Source of the DNA: Gerris lacustris
Taxonomy: Eukaryota > Arthropoda > Insecta > Hemiptera > Gerridae
Length of the DNA: 64,000 nt
NCBI GenBank assembly: GCA_951217055.1
Contig: OX578286.1
Location: forward strand, 1,743,508-1,807,507
Reading direction: 5' to 3'
This document shows, one piece after another, positions 12,058 through 20,245 of this stretch. The position numbers and the translations under genes are program-made. Numbering within the stretch: position 1 is the first letter of the stretch; every line of letters starts with the position of its first letter. The notes under the pieces are model-generated. The model was not told the origin of the DNA and searched no databases. It saw only the letters and a list, made by a program, of their open reading frames with translations.

Positions 12058-14025
12058 ACCGCTTTCAAAAAATCTCTCCTTTTCGTCCCCGTTTTTCGTT
12101 GTCGTCCATTTTTTAGGCTGCGATGGATCGATAACATCGATATTTTCGATGTTTCAGGAAAACATCGATGCTCACCGATACATCGAAAGATAAACATCGA
12201 TGTTGAACATCGATTTTTTAAAGTCCGATACATCGATGTTTTCAATACATCGACATCGATGTCCCAACCCTACTGTGTAGGATCCACAAGCTTAGAGCAT
12301 TATTCCTTCAACACACAGCTACGTATAATTACAAGTTTGGAAAAACCCTGACTTTTTTCCTTTGGACCAAAATTCGTAAAAATCTAAGATGGTTTATAAT
12401 AATCTGTATGTTGTTCATTAATAGTGTATTATCAGCATTAATAAGCTAGGATAACTGTTATTTCAATTCTATATTAAGTATATTTGAATAACCAACCTCC
12501 CTAGTTTGATTATATTACAATGGCATGAAGGTGTTGAAAGACATACATACGTGTAAGTTGACTTATGCTCTTTATACTAAAATCAGATATATCATCAGAA
12601 AATGAACAAATTTACTTAGCTTTTTTACTTACTTAACCTTTCATTTTTTTCATTTACTTTACCTTTTTTCATTTCATTTACTTAACCCTTAAATGCTAAT
12701 GGTAATTGGATGGCTGGTATTACTAAACCTTCGTCGATTCGACTAACATATCCAGAAAATACATTTTTTGGGTTGAAACTACACTTTTATAAAGAGAAAA
12801 CTATTAAGAACTCATTATTCTTAACTTAGTGAGATATACAAACATTTGATGACAAATAACCTAGTAGGAACATCAGAAGAATCTGAAATTGAGTGAACAT
12901 TAATGCACCAGGTCCCATGCCCCAGGCCAAAAGCCCTAGGCCCTTTGCTAAGTGCTCCAGGCCCCAGATTATCAGCCATTGGTCTCAGGCCCAAGGCCAA
13001 TTACCCTAGGCCCATTGCCCCATACCCCTAGGCCTATTGCCCCTTACCCCAGGCCCATTTTCCCAGGCTATAGGCTCATTCTACGACCAATTAATTCCCT
13101 ATGTTTATTACTAAACATTAGTCGAATCAACGAAGTAGGTAGGCTCAAAAGTACTACTACCGCTACACTAGCAGGTGCATTACTAACCAGTGCAAGCACT
13201 ACAGAAAGGATGGGGTACCCATCACCATCACATACGAGCGTAAAAGATTAAGGTTCAAACTGTGCTTGTCGATTTGACTACCATTAGCATTCCAGGTTTA
13301 GACCCTTTATACTTGGCTCATATGTATTAAGCTCGATATTTCATTAACAAAACGGACTAGAGTTACCTCCTTTATACCATTCTGTACATAATTGTTTCGT
13401 GATTTCAAAAAGAGAATAAACATCAATATATTACATTAATAAAAATCACATATTACAGAAGAGTTTAACATATTAGAGAATAACATTTTTTTTTTTTTTT
13501 TGACAATTTTGGACATAATGCTTTTTTGGTTTTGACTACAGATTTAAAATAATGAATTTATTATTTAGCCGCTATTATTGGTTTATTTTAAGGTTCTACA
13601 GTATAGTATAGTAGCATTAGCTCTTCGACAAGCCAAGGCCGTCCACGGTCTCCTGCACCACAACTTAGTAACTTAGTTTTACAAGCATACGGTTATAAAG
13701 TAAACTTAAAATGCTATTTTGAGTGAGTTATTTCGAAGTTAATTAGAATATACCTATCACACTATGTTATTGTTGGTTCGCCAGTATAGAAAGCATTTAA
13801 AAATAGTTTTCATTTTTGTAATTGATTTATTGCAAGCTCGCTACGCTAAAACCATAATAGTCGTACTAGGTTCAGTTATAAAGTTCTGTAAATATAAACA
13901 CAATTAAGCAGCTATTTAACTTAATCTTAACTTATAAAAGTATTAAAAAACGCATTACTTTAGAATGAATTAATAGATAAATAACTTACGGCAGGAACAG
14001 AAAACGTATCAAATAATTGAGGCAT
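5377..14025 (-). CDS. p130CAS: p130Cas/BCAR1-family adaptor protein (5' part of gene, four coding exons)
   Basis: CAS proteins are scaffold adaptors at focal adhesions. Their N-terminal SH3 domain binds proline motifs in FAK and similar partners, and tyrosines in YxxP motifs become SH2 docking sites. Four exons on the minus strand join in a consistent frame: 13990-14025 (start), 10799-10936, 9927-10022 and 5377-5470. The SH3 domain begins ALYDNNSESADELSFRSGDI, contains the conserved GWW and LCSL, and finishes with PGNRLRVL, the ending typical of CAS SH3 domains (others usually end in a P-x-NYV form). The fourth exon carries YDEP and QYDVAP, matching the start of a substrate domain. Introns are GT-AG and measure about 3.05, 0.78 and 4.46 kb; all three carry repeats. 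The rest of the gene must lie left of position 1: I saw no further exon between 1 and 5376. The family call is strong. The gene symbol follows the Drosophila name. Confidence 0.85.
5820..6040. repeat. Inverted TTCCGCACTA-type terminal-repeat fragment with hairpin
   Basis: Bases 5834-5876 form a near-perfect hairpin around TTTCCGCACTAGTGCAGAAA, as if two element ends were joined head to head. 5960-6030 (CGATAGC...CTCCACACTCGCATGC...TTCCGCAC) is the inverted equivalent of 61918-61995, so both belong to one family. Confidence 0.5.
6507..7078. mobile_element. Terminal-inverted-repeat element with a tRNA-like box B
   Basis: ACTTTCTCATATA near 6508 is mirrored by TATATGAGAAAGT near 7064. Inside is an arthropod-repeat phrase (TTTTGACGAAATTTGGCATA) and, at about 6937-6963, GGGTTCGATTCC, a good tRNA box B. 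Bases 6930-7110 recur inverted at 940-1100. Confidence 0.5.
7466..8095. repeat. 133-bp tandem repeat, five units, rich in GATGGCGGC
   Basis: TATTTTCAAG recurs at 7471, 7604, 7737 and 7870, with a diverged TATTTTTAAA at 8003: the spacing is exactly 133 bases. Each unit opens with AAGATGGCGGCCAATATGGC (or a variant) and ends with GTAACTAATAAA. It lies in p130Cas intron 3. The preceding 7310-7470 holds another common arthropod repeat motif (GTTTGTTTGTGTGTTTGTCT). Confidence 0.9.
8110..9445. repeat. GCGAGCG-type minisatellite, about 22 copies
   Basis: The core GGCGAGCGTAGCGAGCCTGC recurs about every 64 bases (some spacings ~40 where a spacer is deleted). It is separated by AT-rich spacers ending AATAATATTATTAAATAAAG. 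The core is palindromic (GCTCGC...GCGAGC), so each unit can form a hairpin; many spacers contain AATAAA. It is in p130Cas intron 3. Confidence 0.9.
9927..10022 (-). CDS. p130CAS: p130Cas exon 3, end of the SH3 domain
   Basis: The acceptor reads tattttcag|GGAATA and the donor AAA|GTTTGT. The exon is 96 bases, 32 codons, phase 0 at both ends. It begins GICPGNRLRVL, which continues exon 2 exactly where a CAS SH3 domain goes on after its RQ/KQ residues, and then runs into a serine- and proline-containing linker (EPDCSSPGDSLKRSWNQPQK). The SH3 residues are clear; the donor is a weaker GTTTGT form, so the 3' boundary is slightly less certain. Confidence 0.83.
10123..10762. repeat. ~640-bp dispersed repeat (copy 1)
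   Basis: This shares most of its length with 41887-42500 in the same orientation, starting GTTATTTATGCACCTAG and ending at CTACTGGAGATAAA. A TATCTCCAGT near 10335 is inverted at the end (ACTGGAGATA). It fills p130Cas intron 2. Confidence 0.75.
10799..10936 (-). CDS. p130CAS: p130Cas exon 2, first three quarters of the SH3 domain
   Basis: The acceptor reads gtttgtttag|AAAGCT and the donor CAG|GTACGA. The exon is 138 bases, 46 codons, phase 0 at both ends. It encodes KAMALYDNN, then DELSFRSGDILTVL and GYEGWWLCSL. These are the ALYD, DELSF, GD and WW landmarks of an SH3 domain, in the order and spacing of CAS SH3 domains. An ATG at its fourth base triplet could be mistaken for the start, but the AAA GCT before it matches the KA-ALYD sequence usual in CAS proteins. 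Confidence 0.88.
11174..11548. mobile_element. pogo/Tigger-like MITE
   Basis: The left end GTAGAACCTCGATAA mirrors the right end AGCGAGGTTCTACTG, followed by TA. A terminal CAGTAGAACCTCG is characteristic of pogo/Tigger-like elements. Internally, TTATAGAGGTT, TTATTGAGGTT and related phrases repeat. No ORF. Confidence 0.65.
11869..12272. mobile_element. hAT-type MITE built of ACATCGATG repeats
   Basis: TIRs read TAGGGTTGGGACATCGAT and the exact complement. A perfect 8-bp target duplication CTGTGTAG flanks it at 11861-11868 and 12273-12280, as expected for hAT. The interior holds more than ten ACATCGA/TCGATGT words and an A38 tract (12017-12054). Open frames across it are artefacts of the repeats. 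Confidence 0.88.
12905..13095. repeat. Degenerate GC-rich minisatellite
   Basis: Loosely periodic CCCTAGGCCCATTGCCCC words, about 20 bases apart, stand out in an AT-rich setting. An open frame through it (PRPI-type repeats) is low complexity and is not taken as a gene. Confidence 0.6.
13100..13985. other. p130Cas intron 1, distal part; nothing recognised
   Basis: AT-rich sequence with a T17-like tract near 13490. No coding segment or terminal repeats seen. Together with 10937-13099 it forms the 3.05-kb first intron. Confidence 0.4.
13990..14025 (-). CDS. p130CAS: p130Cas coding exon 1 (start codon)
   Basis: On the minus strand an ATG at 14025-14023 opens 12 codons (MPQLFDTFSVPA). They end at a textbook donor, GCC|GTAAGT, with the GT at 13989-13988. 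The end phase is 0, matching exon 2, so the joined protein reads through into the SH3 domain. CAS proteins normally have a short N-terminal stretch before the SH3, so the length fits. The start is inferred from phase, the perfect donor and position; a cDNA would settle it. The 5' UTR extends to higher coordinates and its boundary cannot be seen. Confidence 0.65.
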
Positions 14026-14767
14026 CGTGATGGATAAAACAGGTATTCGCGTACGCTTCAATAAGTAATAATAAATATAAATAACAATTTAAAAGTTAAC
14101 CATTCTGAAACAATAATAGTTAAATAACATAAAACATTTAAATAAGGATACACAAACTACAAACACAATACAATATTTTCTTATCTCTTTTGTTTATGCT
14201 CTTGATCGGAAACTTTTATCAACATATCGAAAATCGATCTGTGTTCGTCATTAAGCTTTTTAAATTAAGCACAATTGTCAAGGATCTTATTTAATTGAGA
14301 TGGAGCGATAAGCGAAAAAACTGTCGCCAAGATTTTGCAAAATCTAGTGGGACAAATTACCTTCCCGTGTGGTTATACATATACAAGATGATGAATGTGA
14401 AGAATTTAAGAATTAACAACCTAAACAAACCTATAAGGTTTGTATGAACAAACCTATATATAACATCCTTATTAAAAGTCGGATACAATCTGATTGAATC
14501 AATCGAACTGACATCTATTAAAATAGTGTTGATTCCTCATTAGTGCTCTACTAAACCAGCAATACTTACTCTTTACTAATAAGATTTGGTAAATAGAAAA
14601 GTAAGAATATAAACTTTGTACTATATTATACTTTTGATGCATGAAGTACTATTTTAGAGATTAGATTTAAAGTTGTTTCAATATTTACTTGATTTAAATT
14701 CTAAAAAGGGATTGAGAAGCCTTGATGTCGTGCTCTTACTTGATGTATTAAACCCAAGGATCTTATA

Positions 14768-15971
14768 TAGAGATGATTAGTAATGACGTCACAAGATGGC
14801 GTAAGCTTTCGATAATTTATTCGATTCGGTTTGTTATGTTCCTTTTCCTTATCACCTGTTATCAATCCCATGTAAAATGAATGGGAGAATTTTCTCAACT
14901 TTTTAAATAATTAATTATTAAATTATTATTAATTTATAAGACTTTTCAACCTTTGAACGTTATTATACCAAGTCTATTTTAACAATGTAAGATAAGAAAA
15001 CATTAAAAATTGCCGTTCTAGTGGTTTAAAAAAGTATTATTGTGAGTGTGTTTTATTGTGGTGATAGCCTCCGGGTCCGATCTTATTTATTGTTTATTTT
15101 TTAAATCGTTTTTCTATTTTAGTTTGTATATTTATGTCTTCCACCTTCTCGAGCGTTATGGAAATTTCATCTATACTTCATTTTTTTCGGAGGACAAAGC
15201 TATTCTTCGTAAAAGTATGTCAGAGAACTTAAGTAATATTAAATTAGTTTTTTAATCAAAATTTTAAACAAGTATACATGCGAGGCACTCATATCTTATA
15301 TTATTATACTCGTTAATATAGATACACAAATAATAATAGTAATAACAGTCTGCTCTTTGTCTCGTCATCAACGTCTTTTTCCTAGGCTGATCAGTGATCT
15401 ATTGTATAGTATATAATTATGTTCCAACATCGGTTAAATATAATGCACATTGTAAGTAACCAGGAACAAAATATTATTAGCAAATAATCTTTTATTACCT
15501 GGCAGATTAAGTATCACTATCTTTCTACAAGTCCTGTACCCTATGAGTATACTTCATTGAGTTTCAAAACTTGAGGAAAATTTATTTTCGGACACACAAT
15601 ATGAACACGAACACACCCTGTTAATTTTTATGGCACCAGGAAATACAAAAAAATCAATTATAAAGATTGATAACTCAAATAGCTTTTTCCATGATATGAC
15701 ACTTCACACAAATACTCATTTTAAATAACTGAAACGAAAGTTTTTAATGTTTTCTTTGTTACACTCGTTAAAAAAGACTTGGTACAACAATGTTCAAAGG
15801 GTGAAAACTCTTATAAATCAATAATAATTTAATAATTAATTATTTAAAAAGTTGAGAAAATTCTCCCATTCATTTTACATGGGTTTGATAAGAGGTGATA
15901 AGAAAAAGGAACATAACAAACACTGAGTTAAATTTTCGAAAGCTTTTGTGACGTCACACTAATCATCTCTA
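14768..15971. mobile_element. TA-flanked foldback MITE, copy 1 (1204 bp)
   Basis: Terminal inverted repeats of about 280 bp begin TAGAGATGATTAGT and include a TGACGTCA palindrome. TA dinucleotides flank both ends (14766-14767, 15972-15973), pointing to Tc1/mariner-type insertion. The interior contains no intact transposase. Full copy 2 is at 32149-33360 and a half copy at 40978-41555. Confidence 0.85.
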
Positions 15972-15974
15972 TAA

Positions 15975-18100
15975 AGGGGATAGAGGGTTGAGGCAAAAAA
16001 GTGACCCCATGAAGATATGTAAAATATTAGCTCCAATGGGACAAATTACCTTCCTCTTGGTTATAGGTTACCAAGAATTTGTTTATAGCGTCAGGTTATA
16101 ACCTGTTAAAAAAGGTAATTTGTCCCAGTTCAAAGGTCGTGGAGCATGCGCAGTATGATTTTTTTCTCCAATTTCTCTTACCTTCATGGGGTCACTTTTT
16201 TGCCTTAAATCCCTTCTTAACATTACATCCGCTTTATATAAGATCCTTGATTAAACCTAAGTATTTAAATTATTGGAATAAGGAATAAGGTTCTTAAGTC
16301 TAACTTTGTAACTGCTTAAGTCTAACTTAATTATCTTACTCTTATTAAGTTGGGATTATTTGGGGGTCACTGCCAGGTTCCTAGGTAAGTACCTGGCCTA
16401 ATCCTTTTGGGAAAAGGGAAAGGGTATCAAGATGCAATGTACGCATTAAATATTCCTTTTGTATCATTAAACTGCTAGCTTTTGTACCATTAATTTCTCT
16501 AGTTTTTAATATTTTCCTATCTTGCAGTTTTGTCTGATAATTCAGAAATAATAATTTTGAGTCTCAATTGCAGTTCTTTATATGTAGATTTAACAGTTTC
16601 TTATTTTATTAAACATAGTTTAATAAATAATACTTCAGTCTCAGTCTAATGCCATGAATGAAATGTTGTTCTTCTCTAATAATTATATTCTTTATTAATT
16701 GATTTGTTTTTTTTCTTTTATGTTACAGCATGTGGAGATGATCTGCCCAAAGAAACTCAAGGAAACTGCAGAAAGTATGCTAGGTACATCCCCTTTTGTA
16801 TATAGAGAGTTTATTAAACTTCTTCTAAGATTTATACACGTTTGGTGTGATAGCGATTTTTAAGTGGTAAAGATGTGAGATGTGTCCCTAAATAATGGGC
16901 TCAATCCATCACAAAGCCACAACATGTTGTAAGAAACATAGTAGATACACTTCTACTATAATGTAGAATGTAACATATCATGCATAGAATTGTATGTAAG
17001 CCTGACTTAATAACAACACGTACGTCTCTGAGTCGTGTAAACTTATAAGATTTGATTCTGCTCCGCAGTTATGCTTTGCACTTATAGTGCGATCAGATTA
17101 TATGCTATATCAAGTATTCGACCTTCCGAAACTATAGGTTTAGTCCTTAATATGCTTTTCACCTGAGATATTTGCCTTTTGTCAGAGTACACTACGCCTC
17201 AGGGACGTAATGATAATTAAAGTCTGAATTTCATGATTTTATTAGCATGTAAAACAAAAATCTGTTCTGTTACATTTTAAATCGGGGTTTAAAATTGTAT
17301 GAGAATCCAGGGAATAAAGCCAATAGATAAAAAAAAGTAGTAAAAAATGGAAATAAAGTAAAATTTTGTGAAATAATATTAAGTTCAAAACATTATAGCA
17401 GAAGATGTATAAAGTAAAAGTATAAATTTAATTATATTTTTATACTACTCTTTTTACAATTAGAATTAACTTTTAACAGTCAGATTCGCCAAACAAAATG
17501 AGGAAAAAAAGAAAGCACCTGGGAAGGGTTCCCTAGTTGGCCCGACATTTTCAAATTCAAAATCCAAGTGCTCTCATTAGCTTTTTTCAATTTCCCTGTG
17601 CTGTCTAAAATTAATACTAATTTTTTAACAAGAGTATAAACTTTTTTTTAAAATCGTAACTAAAATGTAAACAAATACGAATACATTATGTAAAATTATA
17701 CAAATTTTAATAATGAATTATGTATATATATTTGTGAAACAATTTTTAAATAACATTTTTAAATGTGTTTTATTGTTACTTATTTGTAAAATTTGATACA
17801 AAAATGTAATTATTAATATAGATAGTTTTTTTTTTTAATATATTCTGTATTTATATTATTTTGTAAAAGATATTTCCATTCCTAAATATATTAGTTTACA
17901 TGTAGCAAATAGAGTGAAGCAGGGTAAGGATTAATAAGTAAATAATTTGATGCAAGGCTATAACTAGGTAGCAACAAAACAAGTTACTATGGAGTGATAG
18001 TAAATTAACGCTGCTCAGGTTGTGTCAATAAGGTGAGATTTGGCTCAAATACAAATAAGTGCTTGGCATCTTATAAGATTTTTAACTAAAAAATATTCTG
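15975..18100. other. Intergenic, no gene recognised apart from the orphan exon
   Basis: AT-rich DNA. 15985-16200 contains an inverted pair of phrases (AAAAGTGACCCCATGAAG and CTTCATGGGGTCACTTTT), a small foldback. 16729-16793 is listed separately. Nothing else supportable. Confidence 0.4.
16729..16793 (+). pseudogene. Orphan exon resembling zinc-finger gene type A module
   Basis: A polypyrimidine tract and acceptor (ttatgttacag|CATGTG) precede an open stretch. Read in phase 1, it gives ACGDDLPKETQGNCRKYAR. GATCTGCCCAAAGAA matches GATTTACCCAAAGAA of exon 2. Downstream the similarity ends; a possible donor (CTAG|GTACAT at 16794) leaves a different phase from the symmetric modules. It lies 3.4 kb before the start exon of the zinc-finger gene. 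It could be a decayed duplicate, an exon of an upstream paralogue, or an unannotated alternative 5' exon. Confidence 0.35.
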
Positions 18101-18102
18101 AT

Positions 18103-18303
18103 TTTTTTATTGTGTTTGTCCTCAACTCATTATTTTTTTTAATGAAATTAATTATTTTATATGATATCCAATTATTAAATAGCCTTAAATCTAGTTCATT
18201 ATTATTGGATAAACCAGATTTGAGGCTATTTAACAATTATTAAAAATTATATCAAATAAATAATTTCATTAAAAAATAATGAGTTGGTGACAGACAATAA
18301 AAA
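18103..18303. repeat. ~200-bp foldback element
   Basis: Two ~85-base arms are reverse complements with few mismatches: CAACTCATTATTTTTTTTAA on the left against TTAAAAAATAATGAGTTG on the right. They meet near 18200. The two opposite open frames here mirror each other because of the palindrome. Confidence 0.75.
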
Positions 18304-18747
18304 AATGGGAGACATTAAACAACTATCAACTATTGGCATCTAGCGGTAGCTCCTGGAACTACCAGGCTGGTTTTTTAAAATTTTAGTTCCTCCACAACAG
18401 CGCTAGATGTCGCTAAGATCGCTTCGATTTAGCTCCGCCCCCAAAACTCTTGAAGTGGCGGGTCTATTTTAATCTCTAGTCTTTTTGACCAGAGGGGTAT
18501 CCAACTCCAGTATTCTAGAGGTGTAAGAGCACTAGCGCTGCACGAGAATATGGTGGTTAAAATTGTAAACTACTTATGATCTTTTGACATTTGTACTATT
18601 TTGTAAATACGTCGCGTCAGAGAGGTTACGTAACAGTGACATGTTGCTGTGACGTCATGCGCCCTCCACGATTTTTCGTCAGGTTATCTTTTCTGGTTCA
18701 TAACAATATATTGTTTAGTAGACTTCTGTAAGCATTTGATAGTTTTT

Positions 18748-19180
18748 TCCTCTTTTTATTCTATTAAAAGCTTTTTTAACCGTTTTTAACCTTATCATAT
18801 AGTAACATCATTAATAAGCCAACAAATGTTTACATTATAGATGATAAAACAAATAATTCTCACAAATAACTCAAAGAAGATGTAAAATAACTTACTCACA
18901 GATGTGCTCTTTTTACTCTATTAAAAGCTTTTTTAACTGTTTTTAACCTTATCATATATCAGTAACATCATTAATAAGCCAATAAATGTATACATTTTAG
19001 ATGATAAAACAAATAATTCTCACAAATAACTCAAAGAAGATGTAAAATAACTTACTCACAGATGTGCTCTTTTTACTATATTAAAAGCTTTTTTAACTGT
19101 TTTTAACCTTATCATGTATCAGTAACATCATTAATAAGCCAATAAATGTATACATTATAGATGATAAAACAAATAATTGA
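18748..19180. repeat. 160-bp tandem repeat, 2.7 copies
   Basis: GATGTGCTCTTTTTACT recurs at 18901 and 19061; the body (TTAAAAGCTTTTTTAACTG...TAACATCATTAATAAGCC) is almost identical between copies. The first copy starts without the GATGTG lead. Confidence 0.85.
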
Positions 19181-19342
19181 TTAAAAAATAATAATAAAGT
19201 AAAATAGCACTGATAAACCCCAACCCCAGAAGTACATTGTTTGTTATGAGCCAGGGCAGCTTAGCCAACGTAACAACACACACAACTTTTTTACGAAAGT
19301 GACGTCACACTTCCCCGGCGTATAAACAACACAATAAAATAA

Positions 19343-19420
19343 ACAGCCTCGGTGGCCGAATGAGATGCGTGATAGCTCATAATGCGGAAGTTCCCGGGTT
19401 CAAATCTAGTAAATTGACAA
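19343..19420 (+). repeat. tRNA-derived SINE head
   Basis: GCCTCGGTGGCCGAATGAGA contains a box A-like TGGCCGAATGAG, and 40 bases later GGGTTCAAATC is a good box B. No proper acceptor-stem pairing at the 3' side, so this is a SINE head rather than a tRNA gene. Confidence 0.6.
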
Positions 19421-19584
19421 TTTAATTTATTAATTTATTTCTTTGAATTAAGAAGCTCTAAATCTTTTGAATGGTGTAAAAGATTTAGTTACAATATTAA
19501 CCGCCAAATTCCCGTGGAGTGCTAGTTGTCTAACACAGGTAGATAAAGAGGGGAGTTGGAAATCTTTCCGTTTAAGGATTCTAT

Positions 19585-19880
19585 GATCGACCATCGGTAA
19601 TTATCGATAGTTTTTTAAACTCAACCCCCCCCCCCCCCCTCCCCACTTACGAAAATCAGTATCATTAACTTACAAAATGATAATTTATCGAAAACTATCG
19701 ATAGTTTTTTAAACTCTTACTATAAATGATAAGAAATAAAAGAGACAGACAAGCAAAATATTACAAAAACATTTTATTTTTCTAAGTTTAACAGTAAAAA
19801 AAAAACTATCGGCTGACTATCGATAGTTTAAAATAAACCATCGATAGTCAGATAGTACTATCGATAGTTCTCCGCCTCTA
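19585..19880. repeat. MITE-like cluster of ATCGATAGTT words
   Basis: TATCGATAGTTTTTTAAACT occurs twice in direct orientation (19604, 19695), and CTATCGATAGTT occurs near 19818 and 19858. A C-tract lies near 19626. Probably a small DNA transposon, but its ends and target duplication are not clear. Confidence 0.4.
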
Positions 19881-20157
19881 CACTGACACACGGCAAGGAT
19901 ATTGTTTAGATTAGCACTAGCAGGTTATAATATTAAGATGTTTTGTTACTACATACTATGTAATGTGTAATGTAGTGTTATTCTATTCTATTGAGGATCA
20001 TAGTCTGCGCTCTTTTTCATAATTCCGACAGAACAATTGCTCTGTTGCGACTTGGTCATTACCTATAGCTAGATAAGCGAGTTTATCACTTACTATCTGT
20101 GTCAGTTATATTGGGCTGAACTCAGTTTGAGTGGATAATAGCAAGTAAGTACTAATT

Positions 20158-20245
20158 ATGGATCCTTTAGTGAAAGAGGAGTTTGAATGTTTTGACGAGA
20201 CTGCGGCCATAATCTACGGCTCCAGCTCTTCTACTCTCCCTCCAG
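20158..20245 (+). CDS. Zinc-finger gene exon 1 (start)
   Basis: The ATG at 20158 opens MDPLVKEEFECFDETAA and 12 more codons, ending CTCCAG|GTAACT with phase 1. The initial acidic stretch with VKEE matches the ψKxE theme of the later exons. Upstream bases give no in-frame continuation that looks coding, and ATTATGG is a usable start context. Confidence 0.75.

Noticed and set aside
11968..12351. Open frames through the A38 tract (poly-lysine or poly-phenylalanine proteins)
   Set aside because: They are read-throughs of a hAT-type MITE and its homopolymer on both strands.
12952..13251. Proline-rich ORF of 99 codons
   Set aside because: It follows a GC-rich minisatellite and shows no splice context or recognisable domain.
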